In this document: piece after piece, positions 9,586-17,639 of the stretch
Layout of the letters: each line of letters begins with the position of its first letter
How positions within the stretch are numbered: the first letter of the stretch is position 1
NCBI RefSeq assembly: GCF_016653615.1
Contig: NZ_CP067393.1
Span: 1,937,673-2,001,672 of the forward strand
Length of the DNA stretch: 64,000 nt
Direction of reading: 5' to 3'
DNA from: Entomomonas asaccharolytica
GTDB taxonomy: Bacteria; Pseudomonadota; Gammaproteobacteria; Pseudomonadales; Pseudomonadaceae
Notes under the pieces: generated by a model
What the model was told of the DNA's origin: nothing
The model's database searches: none
What the model saw: only the letters and a program-made list of their open reading frames with translations
Position numbers and translations under genes: made by a program

Positions 9586-9797
9586 AGCTTAATTCCTTAG
9601 CGTCTTTTAATGATGTACTTGGATAATTTTCCAAAGTAATTAATGACTCCCTGCCACCTGGCTTATAGTATTTTATTTAGCATACCTTACTACAACTATG
9701 AGATATTAATAAAAAAGCCATCACCATCAAATAACTTAATAAACTTTTTACTATCAGGTATAGTGTTATTAATCTTTGTATCTGTTAAGGGGTTATT
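9583..9797 (-). pseudogene. N-terminal remnant of P4-type tyrosine integrase
   Basis: One frame on the minus strand reads LTDTKINNTIPDSKKFIKLF then DGDGFFINIS, the N-terminal arm-binding (DUF4102) signature of P4-family integrases. After a stop, another frame continues with KYYKPGGRESLITLENYPST and SLKDAKELS, the next part of the same domain. The catalytic domain is absent; the sequence runs straight into the alpA remnant. Frameshifted, deleted and non-functional. Confidence 0.7.
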
Positions 9798-9967
9798 ACT
9801 CTAGCCATTATTAAAATCGTTTAAGGGTTAGATTATTTAACCCCAATATTACCCACCATTATTATTAGCTTTCTATAGTTCTATACACATCTTTTATAAT
9901 ATAATATCCTTGTATAACAATTAACATAGCTTACTCTATACTTATTATTAGATTTATTTAAATATCA

Positions 9968-9991
9968 GTTCAATTCGCTCCATCCACACCA
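9968..9991 (+). other. tRNA 3'-end-like sequence, possible att site scar
   Basis: A 24-base stretch has the spacing of a tRNA T-loop (GTTCAATTC) and acceptor end closing in ACCA, but the five bases before it do not form the T-stem and there is no 5' tRNA half. It is followed at once by a terminator and sits just outside the integrase remnant. This is what the far attachment site of a tRNA-targeting element looks like. The isotype cannot be told. Confidence 0.4.
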
Positions 9992-9994
9992 AAT

Positions 9995-10029
9995 AAAAAA
10001 CCTAGTTAATTTATTTAACTAGGTTTTTT
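9995..10029. terminator. bidirectional terminator
   Basis: CCTAGTTAA and TTAACTAGG arms form a perfect nine-base stem around a five-base loop, flanked by A6 and T6 so that it can act on both strands. It would end transcription after a tRNA at this place and also after the convergent pilin gene. Confidence 0.8.
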
Positions 10030-10124
10030 GTCACTTAATCAATATCTAACCCCTTATTAAACTCTATTTACATTTTTAGTTATTAATACAACCAAACCTA
10101 TAAATGGTGTTTTGTGTGGATTAG

Positions 10125-10634
10125 TTAGCTTTGGCAAGAAGAAGGTAAATACTTATTTTCGATTGTTTTTGAAGCTCTGATATTTGAGACTGAACTACAA
10201 TGCCACACAAAAGCGCCAGAAGTCTTAGCCATACGTAATGACAACCCACCACCAGCAACTCCACTATTGACACCAGAACTTCTCATAACAGCTGTTATAT
10301 CACATACTGAAGTAAGAGTTTGCCCAGCAATAGTGAAAGTAGCACTACCTAGTGGAAAATCAACATAAACCCGTTCAACATATTTTCCATTAATTGCACT
10401 GGGAACCGCAACTCCCCCATTAGCATTAGTTGTATTCATTGGACACACTCCTGTTGCGCTATAACCCTCTGCTATTGGCCCTTTTAAACCACTCATTAAA
10501 CTTAATGCTTCAGAAACTTGAGCCCGTCCAATATAATCCTGATACGCTGGAATAGCAATTGCTGCCAAGATCCCTATAATAGCAATAACAATCATTAATT
10601 CAATTAGGGTAAAACCTTTTTGCATAGACTTCAC
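10125..10634 (-). CDS. pilA: type IV major pilin-like prepilin
   Basis: A 169-residue prepilin. The leader ends in Gly before [20 protein letters not shown], the class III signal cleaved and methylated by PilD, with Glu5 of the mature protein present. The globular part has two cysteines near the C-terminus (HCSS and SSC) forming the expected D-region loop. I start it at GTG 10634 because AGGAGA lies about nine bases upstream; the ATG at 10625 is too far from that site. It would be assembled by a type IV pilus machine located elsewhere; FimX at 54.3-56.4 kb regulates such pili in Pseudomonas. It stands alone between the degraded element and a promoter region. Confidence 0.88.
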   Translation of the reverse strand: MKSMQKGFTLIELMIVIAIIGILAAIAIPAYQDYIGRAQVSEALSLMSGLKGPIAEGYSATGVCPMNTTNANGGVAVPSAINGKYVERVYVDFPLGSATFTIAGQTLTSVCDITAVMRSSGVNSGVAGGGLSLRMAKTSGAFVWHCSSVSNIRASKTIENKYLPSSCQS

Positions 10635-11040
10635 GTTAAATATCTCCTACTCTATGAATATTTAAATACAATGCTTTTAACTGCTTTTTACTCTTGGCGT
10701 AAAATATAATAATATAGTTTATTTTTAAGATATTAACTCTATTTACAAACACAGTTAATTTAAAATAAAAAACATATCAAATAATTGTGAATACATTATA
10801 AAATAAAGGATAATTCAAAATAATGAGCATGCTCAACAAATGTTGAAACAACTACAATAGATTTGATCTTATCTATATTATCAAGTCAGAACAGACTTTT
10901 ATGGTATTAGCAATTAATCCTACTAAATCAAACTAATTTATTTAAAATTGAAATAAGCAGTGCTAATTGTATTTACAAAGGGCGATAGTAAAATGTAATG
11001 CTTATAGCATGTTTTATATAGGACTGGAAAAGACCTTGAG
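10635..11040. other. intergenic region upstream of pilin
   Basis: An AT-rich stretch with no coding signal. It must contain the pilin promoter, but I could not identify a convincing sigma-54 or sigma-70 pair. Two adjoining small palindromes (TGAGCATGCTCA and TCAACAAATGTTGA, 10823-10846) are the only structure seen. Confidence 0.5.
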
Positions 11041-11077
11041 AAGATTATCAGCAGGCTATGCAAGGGTATTTGAAAGC
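11041..11077 (+). pseudogene. fragment of a second Sel1-repeat gene
   Basis: Thirty-five of 37 bases match 8189-8225 in the Sel1-protein gene. The plus strand reads EDYQQAMQGYLKAYD against QDYQQAMQWYLKATD in the intact gene. No start or neighbouring repeat survives, so this is a remnant of a duplicated gene. Confidence 0.7.
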
Positions 11078-11150
11078 TTATGATTTAACCCACCTTATTG
11101 CACTAAAGGTATTACGAAAATAACTTAACTGCACTAATTTTTATTAAATC

Positions 11151-11546
11151 TCAATAAAAATCCCTTTTCCTAGAGGATGAATTCATATCTCCACATATTG
11201 CAAAGACTATTAACCCCATCCCTACTACTATAAATCCCAAAATAGGATACGCAGAGACAACAGGATTATCTATCACAGCACTGCTAGGTTCATTTTCCTT
11301 ATATAAAACTCTCAGAGTATCACCTTTTTTGTATTTGCTATATTGGGAGTTTCTAGATGTTTTAAAACTATAAGTGTTACCTCGTTTATCAGTGAAACTT
11401 ATGGTTAATATATATTTATTACTAAGTAGATTACCCTCTTTTTCAACTACCTTGCCAATAGTTGAAATACCAGTCGCTCCCATCGTTTTTTGGTCATTGT
11501 AATAATAATAACCAATAATCACTAGCGCAATACCAACTAAAGCCAT
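11151..11546 (-). CDS. DUF3592 membrane protein
   Basis: A 131-residue protein with a transmembrane helix at each end (MALVGIALVIIGYYYY and AYPILGFIVVGMGLIVFAI). A soluble domain between them has the DUF3592 pattern: Y-x-L-x-I-S-F, a Gly-x-x-Tyr turn, Y-K-K-G-D-x-L-x-V-L-Y, and a final A-V-I-D-N-P. I prefer ATG 11546 with AAAGG seven bases upstream; a TTG at 11561 also has a possible site. Function of the family is unknown. Confidence 0.7.
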   Translation of the reverse strand: MALVGIALVIIGYYYYNDQKTMGATGISTIGKVVEKEGNLLSNKYILTISFTDKRGNTYSFKTSRNSQYSKYKKGDTLRVLYKENEPSSAVIDNPVVSAYPILGFIVVGMGLIVFAICGDMNSSSRKRDFY

Positions 11547-11819
11547 GCCTAACCTTTCCAATAGTCCTCTATCTCCATACTGTATAAACCTATTTTAATT
11601 TTAGCTTATACTAAAAAACTTAATTTAAACTTAAATAAAGGATAAAATAGTATTTATAATCTCGCAGATAAAAAAACTTAATTATATTAGCCCAATAAAA
11701 ACTATATTAAGTTATTGTTATTTGTTATTTGTTATTGGTGTATACTAATTTGCCGTATATTCTAACTATAATATTTCGTATAAAATTAACTATTTATTAC
11801 TCTGAGCCCTTGTACCATT

Positions 11820-12365
11820 ATGAATAATTTAACCCACTCTCCTATATACATAGAAACCAATAATTTTGTATTACGGACTTTGGTGGAAAGTGATGTAAAT
11901 GAACGTTTTTTAACTTGGCTCAATAGTCAAGAAATGATGGATGGTTTAAATTTATCAGGTGTACAATTTTCTACTAACTCATTAAAACAATTTATTGGTA
12001 GCTTTAATAACGTTACTAATTATTTTGTTGGCATTTTTGATCAGAAAACAAATTTATTAATTGGCTTTTACACCATTGATGCTGATTTAAAACATCGCGT
12101 AGGCAATATTTCAGCTGGCGGTATTGGAGAAACGGGTTATTCTGGTAAGAAAGTTTTTTGGGCTACTATTGATGCACTACTAGACTACTTTTATTTATAT
12201 CGTGGCATGGAAAAAATGGTTGCTCGCGTATTAAGAAAGAATGTGCGGATGTTGTTTTGCTTTGTAAATAATCCACGATTTACCTGTGAAGCGGTTTTAA
12301 AAAAGGAATGCCTTGCTGCAAATGGTGAACGTTTAGATGTTGTTATATTTTCATCTTTTAAATAG
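11820..12365 (+). CDS. GNAT-fold N-acyltransferase (RimJ/RimL-like)
   Basis: A 181-residue GNAT protein. It starts with FVLRTLVESDVN, has an E-x-G-Y-S-G-K-K acyl-CoA or pantetheine loop around residues 100-107, and ends with the RimJ-like C-terminal pattern NVRMLFCFVNNPRFTCEAVL. It is followed after 11 bases by an acyl-AMP ligase and then a carrier protein. That operon suggests its donor may be an acyl group on the carrier rather than acetyl-CoA. The acceptor amine is unknown. Confidence 0.75.
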   Translation: MNNLTHSPIYIETNNFVLRTLVESDVNERFLTWLNSQEMMDGLNLSGVQFSTNSLKQFIGSFNNVTNYFVGIFDQKTNLLIGFYTIDADLKHRVGNISAGGIGETGYSGKKVFWATIDALLDYFYLYRGMEKMVARVLRKNVRMLFCFVNNPRFTCEAVLKKECLAANGERLDVVIFSSFK

Positions 12366-12376
12366 GATTTTTAACG

Positions 12377-14050
12377 ATGGATAACTTACTATTAACACCT
12401 ACTAAAAATAAAGTATTACCCTTTAAAACAAGTGGCTTTAAAAGCTTAGTGGACGGTCTAGAGTATGCCGCCAAAGGCGAATCTGGCTTTAATTTTTATA
12501 ATTCACAAGCTGAATTAATCAGTGTTTTATCCTATACAGACTTACTGAATCAAGCCATTAAAATGGCCCATCATCTATTAGCGATAGGATTAAAAAAAGG
12601 TGATCACTTACCTATTATTGCTGAAAATCGACCAGAATTTTTAGTAGTGTTTTATGCCTGTCAATGTCTTGGTGTTATCGTTTGCCCTTTACCGATGATT
12701 TCTTCTGCTGCTGAGCGTAGTAATTTTGCTGAAAAAACACTTCAACTGGTAAAACTAACTAACGCAAGACTTATAGTCACTTCAGAAGCATTAATTAAAA
12801 CCTTTTTTACAGAAAATAATACAAACTTACAGTTTATAAGTTTTGAAAATCTCGCCACTGAGTCTGCTAAACAATCACTCACTACTAGCACAACACCATT
12901 TTCCCCTATTGAGAATAAAGGAGTCTCTTTTATTCAATTTTCTTCAGGTTCAACTTCTCAACCTAAAGGCATTACTATACATAATCATGATGTCTGTGAA
13001 CATGTGCAAGTAGTACTAGAAGATGTTATGAAATTACAGGCGGATGATCGTTCATTATCATGGTTACCGTTTTATCATAATATGGGATTAATTGGTTTTA
13101 TTATAGCTTCTGTTAACGGCCAACGATCTGTAGACTGTTTTTCACCTTTAACTTTTGTTAGCAACCCCGCTCTTTGGTTAAAGTTAATGTCGGCCAATCA
13201 AACAGCCATTACTTATGCCCCTATGTTTGCCTATCAATTAGCAATTAAGGTATTTGATGAACAATCGTTTGCTGGGCTGGATTTATCTTCTATTCGTGTG
13301 GCAGGTATTGGTGGCGATGCTATCCATATAGATATCATGAAAAAATTTCAACAAGTTTATGCACCCTACGGTTTTAACTATCAAGCATTCTTACCTAGTT
13401 ATGGGATGACAGAAGCTATTATGGCTATTTCAGGCAAAATAGCAGATGAACAAGTAGTAACAGATATGTTTGAGGAAAAACAAATTGTCTCCTGTGGAAC
13501 GGTACTACCTGATTGTCAGCTTAAGATAGTGGATGACAACAATACACCATTACCTGAACGTAGTGTTGGCAGTATCCTGTTTAAGAAAAAAGCTATAACA
13601 GGCGTTTTACATAAGCAATCTGAAAGCATTGCGCTATCTTCTCAAGATAATTATATTGATACAGGTGATATAGGTTATTTATATAAACAAAACTTATTTG
13701 TTCTTGGGCGCAAAAAAGATGTTATTTTAATTCGTGGCCGCAATATTTGGGCACAAGATATTAAAACGTCTCTTATTAATACTAACACATGGTTAAAATT
13801 GGAAGATATTCTGGTAATGGGTATTGAAGTAAACCAAGAGGAAAAATTGGTTGTAATGATTCAACGTGATGGAGAACATAAGGATAATTTAGCGCTTGCC
13901 AAAAAAATTAAAGGACAGATTAGTCAACAATTTAGTGTATTAGCCGATATCGTGTTTGTACGTGCAGGCGGCTTACCTTTAACACCTTCAGGTAAAGTGT
14001 CTCGAGAAAGATTTACAGAGATATACCTTACCCAAACCTCTTTATTTTAA
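12377..14050 (+). CDS. acyl-AMP ligase, FAAL-like adenylating enzyme
   Basis: A 557-residue member of the ANL superfamily. It has the P-loop QFSSGSTSQPKG (about residue 190), the A5-type motif SYGMTEA (about 340), the A7 region YIDTGDIGYL and the A8 hinge GRKKDVILIRGRNIWAQDI. The RGRN-x-x-x-QDI form of A8 is typical of fatty acyl-AMP ligases that load acyl carrier proteins. The C-terminal SGKVSR supplies the usual catalytic lysine. The dedicated carrier is the next gene. Which acid it activates cannot be read from sequence. Confidence 0.82.
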   Translation: MDNLLLTPTKNKVLPFKTSGFKSLVDGLEYAAKGESGFNFYNSQAELISVLSYTDLLNQAIKMAHHLLAIGLKKGDHLPIIAENRPEFLVVFYACQCLGVIVCPLPMISSAAERSNFAEKTLQLVKLTNARLIVTSEALIKTFFTENNTNLQFISFENLATESAKQSLTTSTTPFSPIENKGVSFIQFSSGSTSQPKGITIHNHDVCEHVQVVLEDVMKLQADDRSLSWLPFYHNMGLIGFIIASVNGQRSVDCFSPLTFVSNPALWLKLMSANQTAITYAPMFAYQLAIKVFDEQSFAGLDLSSIRVAGIGGDAIHIDIMKKFQQVYAPYGFNYQAFLPSYGMTEAIMAISGKIADEQVVTDMFEEKQIVSCGTVLPDCQLKIVDDNNTPLPERSVGSILFKKKAITGVLHKQSESIALSSQDNYIDTGDIGYLYKQNLFVLGRKKDVILIRGRNIWAQDIKTSLINTNTWLKLEDILVMGIEVNQEEKLVVMIQRDGEHKDNLALAKKIKGQISQQFSVLADIVFVRAGGLPLTPSGKVSRERFTEIYLTQTSLF

Positions 14051-14074
14051 CTCTTAATCATAAAAGACAGAAAA

Positions 14075-14305
14075 ATGAATTACCAACAATTAGCAAAATC
14101 AATTTTAGCAACCTCTCTGCATATTCCAGAAGACAGCATAAAAATGAGCCATACGATTGATGATTTGAAAGATATTGATAGTGTTGACTTCGCCCACATC
14201 GTGGCAGAGATCGAAAAAGTATCTAAAAAACAAATTCCTATTGAGGAATTATTAACCCTAGACTCCGTGGAGAAGTTAGTAAATATTTTAGAGAAAAATG
14301 CTTAA
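14075..14305 (+). CDS. acyl carrier protein
   Basis: A 76-residue acidic carrier with the phosphopantetheine serine at residue 36 in DIDSVDFAHIV, followed by the helix III pattern IPIEELLTLDSVEKLVNIL. It lies 24 bases after the acyl-AMP ligase. It is not the fatty-acid AcpP (no GADSLDTVE) and is probably dedicated to the ligase and the GNAT upstream. Confidence 0.85.
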   Translation: MNYQQLAKSILATSLHIPEDSIKMSHTIDDLKDIDSVDFAHIVAEIEKVSKKQIPIEELLTLDSVEKLVNILEKNA

Positions 14306-14418
14306 TTTTTTCTTTTTTATGTAAATCTGTCGACTACATCACAGATGATATATTAGAACAATTAAATTAATAGTTATAATAGTGTATTGGAATACCTTAT
14401 CTTTTATATGTTGTCCTT

Positions 14419-17325
14419 ATGAAAAAATCCCCTTTTATACTAAAACCAATGTTTATTGGTATGCTTTCAGTTATCTCCTCTTATTCTGTAGCGGATGCTA
14501 TTTGGAATGGCTCAACTAAAGACTACAAGGAAGGTAATAACTGGAGTACAAACACATTACCAGACTTAACGGTAGAAAATATTATAATAAACAGTGGCCA
14601 AGCTAACCTTGTTTTAGATGATAGTTATCCTGGGTTTAGCCAATGGGGAGGTAGTGGTAATAATAAACTAATTATTGGTGGATCAGCTTCTGCAAGTGGA
14701 ATGCTAAATGTATCTATTGCTGATGGAACCTCTTATATTCAGCCTGACTATGGCTCGACACTCGCGGTTGGAGAAAATGGTGGTCATGGCACACTCACTT
14801 TAGATACTACAACAAACAGTAATCTTCTTAATGTAGGTATATCCTTTGATAATATCACGGTAGGTGATGGTGTAAATGGTCAACAAAGCCAAGGTTTTAT
14901 TAATATTCTAGGCTCAGGTAAAAATATATATCAACAATCTATGGGCGGTCAGTCATTAGCCTCTGGTGAATTAGAGGTAGGGACTAATGGTGGATCAGGC
15001 ACAATTAATATAGATGGTAGTAGTTTAGATATTAGTGGCTCACTGCCGTCTGTTAATGATGGAGATGTTTTTACACTGGGTAACGGTACCAATAGTACAG
15101 GTACTATCAATGTGTTAGGTGGTGGTAAGCTAGCTGTTTCTGTAGGTTATCAACCCGCAAATTCTGCTGTGATTGGTAAAGACGGTGGAACAGGCATATT
15201 AAATATTTCAGGGCAGTTTGATGGATTTGATATGATTGGTGATCCTACAAAAGTTTCTAGCCGAGCAGTTTTTTATAAAGGGCTAGTGGTAGGAGACGGT
15301 TTGGACAGCCAAGGCTCTATCAATATAAAAGATGGCGGCCTTTTAATCACCTATGGTGAAACAATTATTGGTAAAAATGATGGTACAGGTAATATCCTTC
15401 TGTCTGGTGAAAATAGCCGCTGGGAATTATCAGGCAAAGCCTCTACTGATGGGGTTAACAGTTCCTATGACTGGTCACAAGATGGCGTTTTAACACTAGG
15501 CTCTGCCGGTGGTACTGGTACTTTAACCATTGATGATGGTGCTGTAGTGAGCCTTGGGGTTGGTCGATCAATATATGGTTACTATGAAGATCATGATAAT
15601 AACCAATACTTTAATTCCTATGATTATGAATTTGTCGGAGGAACAGGTACATTTAACTTGACCGACTCAGCTGATAGTACAGGTACCCTTATTTTAAAAG
15701 GTGATGCTGGCAAAGTTGGTGTATTAGATACACCTCAAGTTAATTTTGGTCCAGGAACAGCTTCTGTAGTTTTTAATCATAATGACTACACAGGCAGCTA
15801 TGAATTTACCCCTGAATTAGTAGGAAGTAATGCCACCAATAGTTACCTCGTCAATAACTCTGGCATAACCGTATTTAACCGTGATACTAGTCAATTTATT
15901 GGCCACTCTATTGTAAATGGTGGCGTGTTTGAAGTTAACAGTATACTTGGTGGTGATATGACCATTAATAATGGTGGTACGCTAACTGGTATTGGTACGG
16001 TGGGTAGTACAGTACTAAATACTGGGGGTACTATTGCCATTGGTCAATATAACACCACCACAGTTTCAACACTTACAATTAATGGTGATTATCAGGGCAA
16101 TAACGGTACTATTGTTTTTGATACAGTACTGGGTAATGACTCTTCCACTACAGATAAACTGATTATCACAGGCGATACATCAGGCTCTACCTATGTAAAA
16201 GTTAATAATTTAGGTGGCTTAGGCGACCAAACAATCCGCGGTATTGAGCTAATTAGTATACAAGGCGCCTCAAATGGCACCTTTACTTCAAGTGGACGTA
16301 TCGTGGCGGGTGCTTATAACTACTCCTTAGTCAAAGGAGATGCTAGTAAAGGCGCCGATCCAAACAATTGGTATCTAACCTCTCAATATGCTAAAGCTAG
16401 TGGTGGATTAGGTAAAGACTTAAGAACTGAGTCAGCTACTTATATTGGATTGATAGAAAATAATATCGCTGCCTTTAATCACAGTTTCCATGATAGACAA
16501 CAAACCTTAAATAATGGCTATGAGTCCTCATGGATGCGCGTCGAATATGCACATGATAAATACCATGCTGGTGAAAATAACTTACTTGAAAATAAAGTAA
16601 CACGTAAATTAGTGCATTTAGGAACAGATCTTTATCAGCATGATCAACTCCACCTTGGTATCATGGCAGCTTATGCTAACAGTGATATTACTAGTAATTC
16701 TCGAATAAAAGATTACCATTCTACAGGTAAATCTGATGGCTATTCAGCAGGGGTTTATGCTACATGGTATGATCAAGATGCAATATCAGGTGGTTTATAT
16801 ATCGATAGCTATGCTCAATATAATTGGTTCCGTAACCAAGTAAATGGCCACAATTTAGCACAAGAAAAGTTTAATACGCAGGGACATACAATTTCCATCG
16901 AGACAGGCTATAACTTTGTAATAAGTAACAGCAAACAAGCTATATGGACGGTTGAACCTCAAGCACAAATTATTTATGGTAATAGCAGTACGTTTAATTA
17001 CACTGAAGACAATGGTACACGTATTCATACCAACAATGATAAGGGACAAATAAGAAGCAGGCTTGGTGTGCGCTTACAAGCAGAGATTGAAAATGCAAAA
17101 TTATTCTTAACCAGTAACTATTGGAATCAAAATAAACATACCGCTGTCCATATGGATGGAACAGAAGTCCGTAATAATCGTGCTAAAAACTTGTTTGAAA
17201 TAAAAACAGGTGTGCAATATAACATCAACGATAAAATACAAGCGTTTGCTCAACTCAATGCTATTACTGGGGAAAACTCTACTAGAAGCTATGGTGGCAA
17301 TGTTGGTATTAAATATCAATGGTAA
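14419..17325 (+). CDS. type Va autotransporter with repetitive passenger
   Basis: A 968-residue protein with a signal peptide (residues 1-26, ending VADA). The passenger of about 640 residues is built from repeats such as GGTGTLTIDDGAVV, GGSGTINIDGSS and GGTGILNISGQF, typical of a beta-helix. A C-terminal barrel runs from about residue 690 and ends in the outer-membrane signature GGNVGIKYQW. There are no obvious protease or lipase catalytic motifs and no cysteines in the helix, so adhesion is the likelier role. It lies 113 bases after the carrier protein gene on the same strand; co-expression is possible. Confidence 0.87.
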   Translation: MKKSPFILKPMFIGMLSVISSYSVADAIWNGSTKDYKEGNNWSTNTLPDLTVENIIINSGQANLVLDDSYPGFSQWGGSGNNKLIIGGSASASGMLNVSIADGTSYIQPDYGSTLAVGENGGHGTLTLDTTTNSNLLNVGISFDNITVGDGVNGQQSQGFINILGSGKNIYQQSMGGQSLASGELEVGTNGGSGTINIDGSSLDISGSLPSVNDGDVFTLGNGTNSTGTINVLGGGKLAVSVGYQPANSAVIGKDGGTGILNISGQFDGFDMIGDPTKVSSRAVFYKGLVVGDGLDSQGSINIKDGGLLITYGETIIGKNDGTGNILLSGENSRWELSGKASTDGVNSSYDWSQDGVLTLGSAGGTGTLTIDDGAVVSLGVGRSIYGYYEDHDNNQYFNSYDYEFVGGTGTFNLTDSADSTGTLILKGDAGKVGVLDTPQVNFGPGTASVVFNHNDYTGSYEFTPELVGSNATNSYLVNNSGITVFNRDTSQFIGHSIVNGGVFEVNSILGGDMTINNGGTLTGIGTVGSTVLNTGGTIAIGQYNTTTVSTLTINGDYQGNNGTIVFDTVLGNDSSTTDKLIITGDTSGSTYVKVNNLGGLGDQTIRGIELISIQGASNGTFTSSGRIVAGAYNYSLVKGDASKGADPNNWYLTSQYAKASGGLGKDLRTESATYIGLIENNIAAFNHSFHDRQQTLNNGYESSWMRVEYAHDKYHAGENNLLENKVTRKLVHLGTDLYQHDQLHLGIMAAYANSDITSNSRIKDYHSTGKSDGYSAGVYATWYDQDAISGGLYIDSYAQYNWFRNQVNGHNLAQEKFNTQGHTISIETGYNFVISNSKQAIWTVEPQAQIIYGNSSTFNYTEDNGTRIHTNNDKGQIRSRLGVRLQAEIENAKLFLTSNYWNQNKHTAVHMDGTEVRNNRAKNLFEIKTGVQYNINDKIQAFAQLNAITGENSTRSYGGNVGIKYQW

Positions 17326-17370
17326 AATAATTAATTAATTTTAGTATTTATCCCTCTCGTCTTAAATAAA

Positions 17371-17406
17371 GAGAGCATACAATAAGTTATGCTCTCAACT
17401 TTTTTA
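17371..17406 (+). terminator. terminator after the autotransporter gene
   Basis: GAGAGCATA and TATGCTCTC form a nine-base stem followed by AACTTTTTT. The rest of 17326-17639 is AT-rich and must hold the promoter of the next gene; no element is certain. Confidence 0.8.
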
Positions 17407-17639
17407 ACCTTTGACTGCTAAACACAATATTCGTTTTTAACTGTTGTTATGATGGGATTACAACTCTATTCCCTTTATCACAAAAATAGTCTAAACTTAT
17501 TGCTTCGGTGGAAGGACAATACACAAATAAAAAAAGTAATTCCTAATATACACTTTGTACTACTTATTGTAGTGCTGTTTAGATACTATACAACGTTAGT
17601 TACTAATGCTTAGTTGTTATTATCTTACCGAGATACTTC

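Noticed and set aside
9968-9991. Complete tRNA gene
   Set aside because: No anticodon arm, D-arm or matching 5' acceptor strand precedes the 3'-end-like sequence.
11714-11735. GTTATTT-like short tandem repeat upstream of the GNAT gene
   Set aside because: Only about three imperfect copies in AT-rich intergenic DNA; too short to call a variable tract.
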